The notes under the pieces are model-generated. The model ran no database searches and was not told the origin of the DNA. It saw nothing but the letters and a program-made list of their open reading frames with translations. From DASYTH01 sp035762905 (GTDB taxonomy: Bacteria > Actinomycetota > Actinomycetes > Mycobacteriales > Pseudonocardiaceae), in the NCBI RefSeq assembly GCF_035762905.1, contig NZ_DASUCC010000073.1, forward strand, positions 1 through 17,118: a stretch of 17,118 nt of DNA, written 5' to 3'. Below, piece after piece: positions 7,741 to 15,927 of the stretch. Positions within the stretch are counted from its first letter, which is position 1. Every line of letters begins with the position of its first letter. Made by a program: the position numbers and the translations under genes.

Positions 7741-8397
7741 CTACTGGAAGGCGTTGTGGATGTCGCGTTCGGTGGCGGTGTTGCTGACCACGAGGACGGT
7801 ATCGCCCGGATGGAAGCGGTAGTCCTGGTCCGGGACGAGCGGTTGGGTGTCGTGGATGACGGCGGCCACGATGGTGCCCGGCGGCAGGCTCAGGTCGGTG
7901 CGGGTGCGGCCGGCGGCCGTGGAGTGCTCGTCGATGCGGGTCTCGATGAGGGTGACGCCGGCCGCGGCGAGTTGGACCAGGCCGACGGTGTCGGTGGCGC
8001 CGGAGGCTTCCTCGATGAGGGAGATCAGCGGGGTGGCGGCGGGCAGGGCGACGTCGACGCCCCAGCGGGCGTCGAACAGCCAGGTGTTGTCGGGGTCGTT
8101 GACCCGGGCGAGGGTGCGCGGCACGGCGAACTGGCGCTTGGCGAGCAGGGCGATGACCAGGTTGTCCTCGTCCTCGCCGGTCGCGGCGAGCAGCAGGTCG
8201 GTGTTGAGTACGCCGGATGATTCCAGGATGGACGGTTCGCAGGCGTCGCCGTGGACCAGCCGGTGAACGTGCTCCTCGGCCAGTTCGGCCAGCCGGGTGC
8301 GGTCCCGGTCGATGACGGTGACCTGGTGTCCGGTGGCGGACAGCAGGTGGGCGGCCTGCTCGCCGAGCCGGCCGGCGCCGGCGACGATGATCTTCAT
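7741..8397 (-). CDS. TrkA/RCK family potassium uptake regulatory protein (second copy)
   Basis: The product is 218 residues with a complete RCK layout. The N-terminal Rossmann fold begins MKIIVAGAGRLGEQAAHLLS, with the GxGxxG-like loop GAGRLG (residues 7-12) and Asp30 at the end of beta-2 (VTVIDRD), the usual NAD(H)-binding acid. The TrkA-C-like domain follows from about residue 135 (DTVGLVQLAAAGVTLIETRI) and ends near FHPGDTVLVV. Such proteins sit on the cytoplasmic face of Trk/Ktr potassium channels and gate them in response to nucleotides. No Trk or Ktr membrane subunit is present in this window. The start codon overlaps the stop of the preceding trkA-like gene (ATGA at 8397-8394), so translation is probably coupled. 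The pair resembles mycobacterial CeoB/CeoC. The stop is TAG 7743-7741. Confidence 0.9.
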   Translation of the reverse strand: MKIIVAGAGRLGEQAAHLLSATGHQVTVIDRDRTRLAELAEEHVHRLVHGDACEPSILESSGVLNTDLLLAATGEDEDNLVIALLAKRQFAVPRTLARVNDPDNTWLFDARWGVDVALPAATPLISLIEEASGATDTVGLVQLAAAGVTLIETRIDEHSTAAGRTRTDLSLPPGTIVAAVIHDTQPLVPDQDYRFHPGDTVLVVSNTATERDIHNAFQ

Positions 8398-9053
8398 GAG
8401 CCGAGCTCCTTGCCGAGGAACGAGCGCAGCCGATCCAGCGCGGTCGCGGCCACGGCGAAGCTGACCGCGTCTCCGGGCTGGGCGAGGCTGTCGCCGGTGG
8501 GGAGGAAGGAGTGACCGCCGCGGGTGACGGCGACCACCCGGATCTGGTGGTCCACCTCGAGGTCGAGCAGGGGCCGGCCGGCCAGCCAGGCCGGGAGAAC
8601 CTCCCGCACCAGCAGGGTTTCGCCGTTGCCGAAGGTCACCTCGGGGTTGACGTGGCGGTGCCGCAGCAGCTGGTTGATCCGGGTGACCGTCCACCGCACG
8701 CTGGCGACGGTCGGGATGCCCAGATCGCGGTAGATGTCCGCGCGGCGGGGGTCGTAGATGCGGGCGATCACCTGGGGGACCAGGTAATCGTCCTTGGCGA
8801 TGCGGGCGCCGACGATGTTGGTGTTGTCCCCGGAGGTCACCGCGATGAACGCGTCGGCTGTGCCGATGCCGGCCTGTTCGAGCAGACCCCGGTTGTAGCC
8901 GTTGCCCACCAGGAACTCTCCGGTGAAGCCGGCGGGCAGCAGTTCCCGGGCGTCCGGGTCACGGTCCAGCACGCACACGTCGTGCCCGTCGGTGCACAGT
9001 TGGTGGGCCAGGGTGGCGCCGACCCGCCCGCAGCCCATGATGATCGCTTTCAT
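8394..9053 (-). CDS. TrkA/RCK family potassium uptake regulatory protein (first copy)
   Basis: This 219-residue protein has the nucleotide-binding loop GCGRVG (residues 7-12) and Asp30 (VCVLDRD) of an RCK/TrkA-N Rossmann fold. A conserved middle follows (TSGDNTNIVGARIAKDDY, near residues 88-105). The C-terminal TrkA-C-like domain runs from about 145 (NGETLLVREVLPAWLAGRPL) to SLAQPGDAVSFAV. It would bind NAD(H) or ATP and control a potassium transporter; the transporter itself is not in the window. It is clearly diverged from the downstream copy, so the two may form a hetero-assembly like CeoB/CeoC. Its ATG overlaps the TGA of the upstream P-type ATPase gene (9053-9050), and its TGA overlaps the ATG of the next copy. 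This makes it the middle cistron of a three-gene coupled operon. Confidence 0.9.
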   Translation of the reverse strand: MKAIIMGCGRVGATLAHQLCTDGHDVCVLDRDPDARELLPAGFTGEFLVGNGYNRGLLEQAGIGTADAFIAVTSGDNTNIVGARIAKDDYLVPQVIARIYDPRRADIYRDLGIPTVASVRWTVTRINQLLRHRHVNPEVTFGNGETLLVREVLPAWLAGRPLLDLEVDHQIRVVAVTRGGHSFLPTGDSLAQPGDAVSFAVAATALDRLRSFLGKELGS

Positions 9054-11821
9054 GTCGCAACCTCCTTGCGACGCAGTAGGGCCTTGCGGATCTCGTCGCC
9101 GACGAGCACGAGCGAGCCGAACGCGATGACGAGCGCCCAGTCGGCGAGGGACAGTGCCGCGGTGTGGAAGAGCTCCCGCAGCAGGGGGACGTAGCTGATC
9201 GCGCAGATCATCGCGACCCCGACGAGCTGGGCGCCGAGGTAGGCGGGGTTGGACAGCAGGCCGAGCCGCACGACGCTGTGCCGGTCGCTGCGCACGGCCA
9301 ACCCGACGAAGATCTGGCCGATGACGATGGCGGCCTGGGTCATCGTGAGTGCCTCCCGGTAGACCGGGTTGTCCAGGGTGAACTCCGCGAGCGGGATGCC
9401 GGCGGTGTGCAGGTGCCAGAAGAACAGGGCGGTGGAGCCGATGGCCTGGATGCCGCCGAGGAAGAGGAACCGGCGCACCAGCGACAGGGAGAACAGGCGC
9501 TGCTTCGGGCTGCGCGGCGGGGTGTTCATCACCCCGGGCTCGGGGCGTTCGGCGCCGAGTGCCAGGGCGGGCAGCACGTCCGAGCCGAGATCGATGGCCA
9601 GGATCTGCAAAGCCGTGATCGGCACGAACGGGAACCCGGCGAACGTGGCGACCAGGATCGGTACCAGCTCGCCGACGTTGCTGCTGAACACGTAGACCAG
9701 GAACTTGCGGATGTTGGCGTAGACCGAGCGACCCAGCTCGACGGCGGCGGCGATCGAGGCGAACGAGTCGTCCAGCAGCACCATCACCGAGGCTTCGCGG
9801 GCCACGTCGGTGCCGGAGGCGCCCATGGACACGCCGATGTCGGCGCGTTTGAGCGCGGGGGCGTCGTTGGCGCCGTCCCCGGTCACCGCGACCACCTCGC
9901 CGAGGTCCTTGAACGCGGCGACCACCCGCATCTTGTGTTCGGGTTTGACCCGGGCGAACAGCACGTCGCCGGGCGCGGCGAGCAGCGCACGCAGCCCCTC
10001 GTCGTCGAGCCCGTCCAGTTCGGCGCCGGTGACCGTGCGGGGCGGGCCGGGCTCGGTGAGGATGCCGACCCGGCGGGCGATGGCCTCCGCGGTGAGCGCG
10101 TAGTCCCCGGTCACCATGACCACCCGGATCCCCGCGCCCCGGCAGGTCCGCACCGCGTCGACGACATCCGGGCGGGGCGGGTCGAGCATGCCGATCAGGC
10201 CGAGCAGCGTGAGTCCGCTCTCGGCATCGGCTTGACCCACGCGGGCGTCGGGAACCTCACCGACGGCTACGGCCAGCACCCGCAACGCCGAGGAGGCCAT
10301 GGTGTCGTTGGCCGCCAGCACCTGTCCGCGGGCCGGATCGTCCATTGTGGAATCTGTGGTGGCGGTGCGGATGCGGGTGCAGCGGGCCAGCAGTTCCACC
10401 GGGGCGCCCTTCACCAACGCCCAGGTCCGGCCGTTTCGGGTGTGCAGGGTGGTCATCAGCTTGCGGGTCGAGTCGAACGGGAACTCGCCCACCCGCGGCG
10501 CCGCGGCCAGTTCGGCGTCCATGTCGAGGCCGGCTTTGGCGGCGACGGTGAGCAGTGCGCCCTCGGTGGTGTCGCCGAGCACCCGCCACCCCGCCTCGCC
10601 GTTGGGCGGGAGCAGCCGGGCATCGCAGCACAGCGCGGCCACCCGCAACAGCTCGTGCACCGGCGCCGGGTCGTCCACCGCGCCGTCGGGGGCGTAGCCC
10701 ACGCCGTTGACCCGGTGGATCCGGCCGGCCGCCCAGACCTGCTGCACGGTCATCTCGGCCCGGGTGAGGGTGCCGGTCTTGTCCGTGCAGATCACCGTGG
10801 TCGAGCCCAGCGTCTCGACCGCGACCAGCTTCTTGACCAGCGCCTGGCGCCGGGCCATCCGCCGCACCCCGATCGCCAGGGCCACCGACAGCGTCGCCGG
10901 CAACCCTTCCGGCACACAGGCGACCATCACCCCCAGGGCGAAGATGAACGTCTCCACCAGCGGATCACCGGCCGGCAGCCGCACCGCGAACAGCAGCACC
11001 CCCAAGGCGAACGCCGCCGCGGCAACCCGCCGGGCCATGATCGCGATCTGGCGTTGCAGCGGGCTGCGGTCCGGGGCGGTCTCGGCGGTCAGCCGGTAGA
11101 TGCGGCCGAACTCGGTGGCGGTCCCGGTGCCGGTGACCACCGCCTTGCCGGTGCCGGCGGCCACGACCGTGCCCATCCAGGCCAGGTTGCGCGCCTCCAA
11201 CCGGGCCACCGAGCCGGCGACCGGCTCGGCGCTGCGTCCGGCGGGGTCGCTCTCCCCGGTCAGCGCGACGTTGTTCACCGCCAGCTCGTGCGCCTCGACC
11301 AGGCGACAGTCCGCCGACACCGCGTCGCCGGCCTCCAGCACCGCCACGTCGCCCACGACCAACTCGGCGGCCGGCACCTCGACCCGCTCGCCGTCGCGCA
11401 GCACCCGGGCCCGGTGCGGCACCATCGCCCGCAACACCTCGGCGGTCCGCTCGGCCATGTACTCCTGGCCGAAGCCGATCGCCGCGTTGAGCACCACCAC
11501 CGCCAGGATCGCCACGGTCAGCTGCAGGTAGCCGATCTCCCGGGGATCGCCAAGCAGGTAGGCCGACAAGGTCAACAGCGCGGCGACCAGCAGCACCACG
11601 GCGAACAGATCGGTGAACTGGCCCAGGAACCGCAGCACCGGCGACCGGCGCCGCGGCCCGGGCAGCTCGTTGCGGCCGCCGGCCGCCAGCCGCCGGCCGG
11701 CCTCCGCCGAGCTCAGCCCGCGCGGCGAACAACCGTAGGCCGCGAACACCGCTTCCGGTGCGAGCGCCTGCGCCCCGGCGGGCTCCCGGTCGGCGGCCGG
11801 CGTCGTGATCGTGCTCAGCAC
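9050..11821 (-). CDS. P-type cation-transporting ATPase (P2 type, CtpF-like)
   Basis: This is a complete P2-type ATPase of 923 residues. Counting from the GTG at 11821, the N-terminal cation ATPase domain is about 18-68 and the actuator motif LTGES is 187-191. The M4 ion-binding motif is PEGLP (304-308) and the phosphorylation site is DKTGTLT (347-353). KGAP (471-474) and the hinge TGDGANDAPALK (647-658) follow, then the C-terminal transmembrane helices. M6 reads AIDLGSD (742-748), which resembles the IDLGTD of P2C sodium/potassium pumps more than the NLVTD of calcium pumps. The ion, likely Ca2+, Na+ or another cation, cannot be fixed from sequence alone. The chosen GTG has GGAGG five bases upstream; another GTG six bases earlier would leave no spacing. 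It heads the operon with the two TrkA-like genes. In M. tuberculosis the related ctpF belongs to the DosR regulon. Confidence 0.93.
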   Translation of the reverse strand: MLSTITTPAADREPAGAQALAPEAVFAAYGCSPRGLSSAEAGRRLAAGGRNELPGPRRRSPVLRFLGQFTDLFAVVLLVAALLTLSAYLLGDPREIGYLQLTVAILAVVVLNAAIGFGQEYMAERTAEVLRAMVPHRARVLRDGERVEVPAAELVVGDVAVLEAGDAVSADCRLVEAHELAVNNVALTGESDPAGRSAEPVAGSVARLEARNLAWMGTVVAAGTGKAVVTGTGTATEFGRIYRLTAETAPDRSPLQRQIAIMARRVAAAAFALGVLLFAVRLPAGDPLVETFIFALGVMVACVPEGLPATLSVALAIGVRRMARRQALVKKLVAVETLGSTTVICTDKTGTLTRAEMTVQQVWAAGRIHRVNGVGYAPDGAVDDPAPVHELLRVAALCCDARLLPPNGEAGWRVLGDTTEGALLTVAAKAGLDMDAELAAAPRVGEFPFDSTRKLMTTLHTRNGRTWALVKGAPVELLARCTRIRTATTDSTMDDPARGQVLAANDTMASSALRVLAVAVGEVPDARVGQADAESGLTLLGLIGMLDPPRPDVVDAVRTCRGAGIRVVMVTGDYALTAEAIARRVGILTEPGPPRTVTGAELDGLDDEGLRALLAAPGDVLFARVKPEHKMRVVAAFKDLGEVVAVTGDGANDAPALKRADIGVSMGASGTDVAREASVMVLLDDSFASIAAAVELGRSVYANIRKFLVYVFSSNVGELVPILVATFAGFPFVPITALQILAIDLGSDVLPALALGAERPEPGVMNTPPRSPKQRLFSLSLVRRFLFLGGIQAIGSTALFFWHLHTAGIPLAEFTLDNPVYREALTMTQAAIVIGQIFVGLAVRSDRHSVVRLGLLSNPAYLGAQLVGVAMICAISYVPLLRELFHTAALSLADWALVIAFGSLVLVGDEIRKALLRRKEVAT

Positions 11822-11870
11822 GGCCACCTCCAGCTCCCGTCGGCACCCTCTGTTTCGACGCTAGGGCGAC

Positions 11871-11882
11871 CCGGTGCACCGG
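11871..11882. repeat. Perfect 12-base palindrome in ATPase leader region
   Basis: CCGGTGCACCGG is a perfect palindrome about 50 bases upstream of the ATPase start, and GGTGCA recurs right after it (11881-11886). The position is suitable for a regulator site near the promoter. No known regulator is recognised, and a palindrome of this composition can arise by chance in high-GC DNA. Confidence 0.35.
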
Positions 11883-11909
11883 TGCAGTGGCGCACGTCCC
11901 GCACCGGCC

Positions 11910-11923
11910 GGGACTTCGTGCCC
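11910..11923 (-). promoter_or_regulatory. DosR/DevR-like box upstream of the ATPase-trkA operon
   Basis: GGGACTTCGTGCCC (plus-strand reading) agrees with GGGACYWNNGTCCC at 12 of 14 positions by hand count. The left half-site GGGACT is perfect. It lies about 89 bases upstream of the GTG at 11821, between the divergently unrelated SulP stop (11932) and the operon, and so can only serve the operon. A -10 element is not obvious. Confidence 0.4.
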
Positions 11924-11931
11924 GGACCGAC

Positions 11932-13593
11932 CTATTCGGACCGCTGGCGGTAGGCGTCGATGGCGGTGGGCAGGGTCGGGAAGATCAGGTCGGGGCCGAT
12001 GCGGTCGAGCAGGCCGGTGGGTTGCAGGTTGGCGCGGAGGTCCTGTTTGACGCGGGCCATGGCGAAGGTGATGTCGCGCCGGGCGAGTTCGCGGCGGAGG
12101 TCTTCGAGGGTGTCGGCGGCGGTGATGTCGACTTCGACGTTGGCTTCGGCGTTGAGCAGGAACCACCGCACGGGGGTGGGGGAGTCCTCGACCGCGGCCA
12201 GGGCGCGGGTGCGGAAGTTGTCGGCGTTGGCGAAGCACAGTGGGGCGTCGTAGCGGTAGACGAGCAGGCCGGGGATGGTGGTGGCGTCGGGGAAGTCGTC
12301 GATGTCGTGCAGGCCGGCCAGGCCGGGCACGGTGCCGAGGATGCCGTCGTGTGGGCGGGCGAGTCGGCGCAGCAGGTCCAGGATGGACAGTGCGATGGCG
12401 GCCAGGATGCCGTAGAGCACGCCGAAGAGCAGGACGGCGGCCGTGGTGGCCAGGGCGAGGATCAGTTCGCTGCGGCGGAAGTGGCCGATGCGGCCGAACT
12501 CGGCCAGGTCGATCAGCCGCACCGCGGCGTAGATCACCAGGGCGCCCAGTGCGGCGGTGGGGAACAGGGCGAGCAGGGGCCGGCCGAACAGCAGGGTGAG
12601 CGCGACCGCGGCGACCGCGATCAGGGAGTGCAGCTGGGTTTTGCTGCCCAGCGCGTCGCCGATCACGGTGCGGCTGCCGCTGCTGCTGACCGGGAACCCG
12701 CGCAGCAGACCGGCGGCGGCGTTGGCCACGCCGAGGGCGAGCAGTTCGGTGTTGGCGTCGATCCGGTCGGAGCGGCGGGCGGCGAAGGCGCGGGCGGTGA
12801 GCACGTTGTCGTTGAAGCCGACGATGGCGACCCCGAGCGCCGGCAGGAGCAGCGCGGCCAGGTCGGCGCCGGACACGGCGGGCAGTGCCGGCACCGGGAT
12901 CCCGGCCGGAACGGCGCCGATCACCTGGATTCCGTGCTCCCGCAGGGAGAACACGGCGGTGGCCGCCGTGGCGATCAGCACGCCGAGCAGCGGCACCGGC
13001 AGCCGGGGGAACAACCAGGATCCCACCAGCAACACGGCCAGCACGCCGGCCGCCAGGACCGCCGTGGGCAGGTGGATCTGCCCGAGCTGGCCGGCGAAGG
13101 AGCCCAGGTCGTCCAGCACCGAGTCGCCGTGCACGGTCACCCGGCCGATCTTGCCGAGCTGGCTGACGATCATGATCACGGCGATGCCCGCCATGTAGCC
13201 GACCAGCACGGGCCGGGACAGCAGGTCGGCCAGCACGCCCAGCCGGGCCGCCCAACCGAGCACGCAGATCACCGCGACCAGCAGCGCCAGGGCGGCGGCC
13301 AGGGCGGCGTACCGGGCGGGATCGCCGCCGGCCAACGGGGCGATCGCCACGGCGGTCATCAGCGCGGTGGTCGACTCCGGACCGACCGAGAGCTGCCGCG
13401 ACGAGCCGAACACCGCATACACCAGCAGCGAACCGATCACCGCCCACAGCCCGGCGACCGGCGCCAGGCCCGCGACCTCGGCGTAGGCCATCACCTGCGG
13501 TATCAGGTAGGCGGCGACCGTGACCCCGGCCAGCAGATCGGGCCGCAGCCAGGACCGCCGGTAGCGGCGCAGGACGCCCAGCCCGGGCAGCAT
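11932..13593 (-). CDS. SulP/SLC26 family anion transporter with STAS domain
   Basis: The product begins MLPGLGVLRRYRRSWLRPDL and continues with the SulP entry AGVTVAAYLIPQVMAYAEVA in the first helix. The family features include SVGPESTTALM, LGVANAAAGLLRGFPVSSSG followed by SRT, and about ten or more hydrophobic helices up to residue 410. A C-terminal STAS domain (about 438-553) contains EVDITAADTLEDL, where the anti-sigma-antagonist-like loop has DITA. SulP carriers move sulfate, bicarbonate or other anions, and the substrate cannot be read from sequence. With the ATG at 13593 the protein is 553 residues, close to the family norm. The frame stays open to GTG codons at 13626 and 13734, so a longer N-terminus is possible, and none of the starts has a strong ribosome binding site. 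Rv1739c, a SulP carrier, is in the mycobacterial DosR regulon. Confidence 0.9.
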   Translation of the reverse strand: MLPGLGVLRRYRRSWLRPDLLAGVTVAAYLIPQVMAYAEVAGLAPVAGLWAVIGSLLVYAVFGSSRQLSVGPESTTALMTAVAIAPLAGGDPARYAALAAALALLVAVICVLGWAARLGVLADLLSRPVLVGYMAGIAVIMIVSQLGKIGRVTVHGDSVLDDLGSFAGQLGQIHLPTAVLAAGVLAVLLVGSWLFPRLPVPLLGVLIATAATAVFSLREHGIQVIGAVPAGIPVPALPAVSGADLAALLLPALGVAIVGFNDNVLTARAFAARRSDRIDANTELLALGVANAAAGLLRGFPVSSSGSRTVIGDALGSKTQLHSLIAVAAVALTLLFGRPLLALFPTAALGALVIYAAVRLIDLAEFGRIGHFRRSELILALATTAAVLLFGVLYGILAAIALSILDLLRRLARPHDGILGTVPGLAGLHDIDDFPDATTIPGLLVYRYDAPLCFANADNFRTRALAAVEDSPTPVRWFLLNAEANVEVDITAADTLEDLRRELARRDITFAMARVKQDLRANLQPTGLLDRIGPDLIFPTLPTAIDAYRQRSE

Positions 13594-14091
13594 CCGGCCC
13601 AGCTTGGTGTCGGTGTCGCGGATCACGGGGGTATCCGACCAGATGAGCCGGCGATCGCGGTGGGTCGGTCGGCGAGCGGTGCGCCCGTCACCTGAGCGTG
13701 CCGCTGGTGATCGTGCCGGCCAGCTCTTCGACACCTCGGCCGCGGGTCAGCCCCCTCGACCACCCAGCACCCCCACAGCGGCCGGTCCCGGTCCACGCGG
13801 CCTCGTCACCCGTCCACCGTGGAGGATCGCTCGGCCTCGACCGCCACGGTCCGGACGATGGCCCCAGCCGGGCTCGGCGAACACCGGGAAGTCCGCGGCG
13901 GGCACGTCACGCCAGGTGATCGCGGGCTGCCAGAACCTGCCCACCGCACCTCGACCCGGTTGCGGCCGTGAACCCCGCCTGTCACCGGGCCCATTCCCTG
14001 GGTGCCATGCCGGCAGATCGATAGCACGGCGGGCGGTCCGGGGATCGGGTCCGGTGCTGTCTTGTGCGGGGACCAAGGCCCCGGAGTTCGT
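13594..14091. other. Gene-free stretch between SulP and surface-protein genes
   Basis: Nearly 500 bases without a supported gene. Open frames exist on both strands, but they conflict, have no ribosome binding sites and match no family I know. One minus-frame piece, WQPAITWRDVPAADFPVFAEPG (near 13880-13945), looks mildly protein-like and could be a relic. The SulP promoter must lie here, since the gene's start is at the left end. A DosR-like box occurs at 13852-13865. Confidence 0.5.
13852..13865 (-). promoter_or_regulatory. Possible DosR/DevR-like box upstream of SulP gene
   Basis: Read on the minus strand, GGGGCCATCGTCCG agrees with GGGACYWNNGTCCC at 12 of 14 positions by hand count. It is 259 bases from the ATG at 13593, 226 from the GTG at 13626 and 118 from the GTG at 13734. 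It would be well placed only if the longer form or a long leader is used. This is the weakest of the three boxes. Confidence 0.25.
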
Positions 14092-15927
14092 TCAGGCAAG
14101 CGGTGTACGGCGACGCAGCACCAGACCGATGCCCGTAGCGAGGGCGAGCAGGCCACCGATGGCCAGCCAGACCACGTTGGCGCCGGTGTAGGCCAGTCCG
14201 GTCTGGTCCACGTCAACAGCCTGCGCGGGTGTCACCCCGCCCTGTGCCGGCGGCGGGGTGCCCGGCTCGGGTGCCGGTTCCGGGTCGGGCTGTTCGGGTC
14301 CCGGGGACAGGTAGAACAACCCGATGTCGGGAAGATCCGCCATGACCCAGACGCCGTTGTAGGGCGTGGGGTAGGGGTACATCGACAGGATCTTCCACGG
14401 GCCGACGATGCCCAGGTCGTAGCGGCCGGCGGGCACGTTGGTGAACACGAACTGCCCGTTGGCATCCGACCCGGCGCGCGCCACGACCGCCCGGCTGACC
14501 GGATCCCTGAGGTAGACCCTCGTGTCGGGAAGCGGAAAGCCAGGATCGCCCATGATCGTGACCTGGGGCAGCCCGATGGCCTTCAATCGGCCGACCACGC
14601 GCGGCACCACCACGCCGGGCACCCGCGCGAACGCGGAGGCCTGCACGCTGCCCGATATTCCATCGCCGATGTAGCAGACCACGTTCACCCCGCCCCGGCC
14701 GGGCGCGTCCGGCGGGATGGGGATGGACACGTCGACCTCGACGGTCGAGGACGCCGGGACGGTCACACCTGGCCCGCCGGCGGACAGCGCGCCCCATTGG
14801 CCCTCGGTCTCCGACCATGCGGTCAGCCCGGGGATGGGCACGGCGCCCCGGTTGGTGAGCCGCACCAGCAGGTGCGCGGTTTCCCCGACCGTGTAAGCGT
14901 TCCTGGTGAAGGCCAGCGCGACCGTCAGGCTCTCGGACACCGGCCGGGCCGCCCTGATCACGACGTCGGGATCATGTGTGCCGTCCACAGTGACCAGCGG
15001 AACCGCCGTCGCCCAGCCGTCGATGGAGAAGGAGAGGAACTGGTAGGTGCCGGCTGGCAGGTCACGGAAGGCGAACCGGCCCTGCTGGTCGGTCCGCTGG
15101 CTGTAGTAGCCGCTCGGTACGCCGCCACTGATCTCGATGTCGACGTCGCTCCACGGCTCGCCCGGATCCATCGCGGCGTTGCCGTTGCGGTCGGCATACA
15201 GCACTCCGGTCACGTCGCCGCGAACGACGGTAACCGCGGCGGTGGTCTCCGCACTGTTGTCCGCCGGGTTCAGGTCCGGCTCGGCGGAGCGCACCGTGAC
15301 CCCGATCCGGGCCAGCTGGTCGGCGTCCAGGCTCCGCAACGACCCGGGCCTGGTGACTTCGGCCCGTTCACCCGGTTCGAGCCGCACACCCGGCGGGTTC
15401 AGGCTGTCCCACCAGCCGATGTCCACGTTTCCCCACATGGTGTCGACCCACACGTCGGTCGCGGTGCCCGGGCCGGCGTTGGTGACCGTGAGCCCGACGC
15501 CGATGGTGTCGTGGGCGTCGTAGACCGGCTTGTCCAACGCCAGGGACACCCGCAGATCCGGCAACCGCTGCTCGGTGTCCTTCGGCGGGACGACCGGAGC
15601 CGGCGCCGGCTGACCGCTCGCGGCGGGCGGATCGGTTTGGACCGGTGGCGCCGTGGAGCTGGCCGGTGCGGGCTTCGCGGTGTCGTCCTGATCGGCTGCC
15701 GGAGCCGAGGATTCCGTTGGAGGTGTCGGCGTTTCACTCGGCGGGACCGGATCGCTCGGTCCACCCGAGTCCGGTGTGGTGTCGGTGGGCGCTACCTCGA
15801 CGACCGGCGTTGCCGGTGCCGCGGGTTCGTCGGCGAATGCCGGTCCCGCCGACATTCCCGCGGCGAGGGCCACCGCCAGTGTCAACGCCCCGACCGGTAC
15901 CGCGATCTTTCTTGCTAAACGGGTCAT
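14092..15927 (-). CDS. Secreted surface protein with LAxTG sorting signal (class E sortase substrate)
   Basis: The ATG at 15927 follows GGAGG with a six-base gap. Residues 1-32 form a signal peptide (basic start, hydrophobic core, cut near AFA-DE). A Pro/Ala/Thr-rich stalk follows to about 120. Next is a CARDB-like adhesion fold (LPDLRVSLALDKPVYDAHD and on). An SdrD B-type Ig-like repeat (GDVTGVLYADRNGNAAMDPG, then FRDLPAGTYQF) comes next, then a second Ig-like domain near 330-430. A further carboxypeptidase-regulatory-like fold contains VFTNVPAGRYDLG. The C-terminus has a Pro/Glu spacer, then LAYTG (578-582), a hydrophobic helix and an RRR tail. That is the sorting signal arrangement, in the LAxTG form recognised by class E sortases. 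The 611-residue protein should be anchored to peptidoglycan and displayed. No sortase gene lies in the window. Its binding partner is unknown. Confidence 0.9.
   Translation of the reverse strand: MTRLARKIAVPVGALTLAVALAAGMSAGPAFADEPAAPATPVVEVAPTDTTPDSGGPSDPVPPSETPTPPTESSAPAADQDDTAKPAPASSTAPPVQTDPPAASGQPAPAPVVPPKDTEQRLPDLRVSLALDKPVYDAHDTIGVGLTVTNAGPGTATDVWVDTMWGNVDIGWWDSLNPPGVRLEPGERAEVTRPGSLRSLDADQLARIGVTVRSAEPDLNPADNSAETTAAVTVVRGDVTGVLYADRNGNAAMDPGEPWSDVDIEISGGVPSGYYSQRTDQQGRFAFRDLPAGTYQFLSFSIDGWATAVPLVTVDGTHDPDVVIRAARPVSESLTVALAFTRNAYTVGETAHLLVRLTNRGAVPIPGLTAWSETEGQWGALSAGGPGVTVPASSTVEVDVSIPIPPDAPGRGGVNVVCYIGDGISGSVQASAFARVPGVVVPRVVGRLKAIGLPQVTIMGDPGFPLPDTRVYLRDPVSRAVVARAGSDANGQFVFTNVPAGRYDLGIVGPWKILSMYPYPTPYNGVWVMADLPDIGLFYLSPGPEQPDPEPAPEPGTPPPAQGGVTPAQAVDVDQTGLAYTGANVVWLAIGGLLALATGIGLVLRRRTPLA

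Noticed and set aside
9164..11953. A 929-codon open frame on the plus strand opposite the P-type ATPase
   Set aside because: It is rich in His, Gln, Gly and Arg with no recognisable domain, and is the expected mirror of strong third-position GC bias in the ATPase gene, which has every family motif.
11887..13695. A 602-codon open frame opposite the SulP gene
   Set aside because: Low-complexity Gly/Gln/Asp composition with no motifs; the minus strand encodes a full SulP-STAS protein.
14002..15918. A 638-codon open frame opposite the surface protein gene
   Set aside because: No domain and Arg/Gly/His-rich composition; the minus strand has a signal peptide, a ribosome binding site and a sorting signal.
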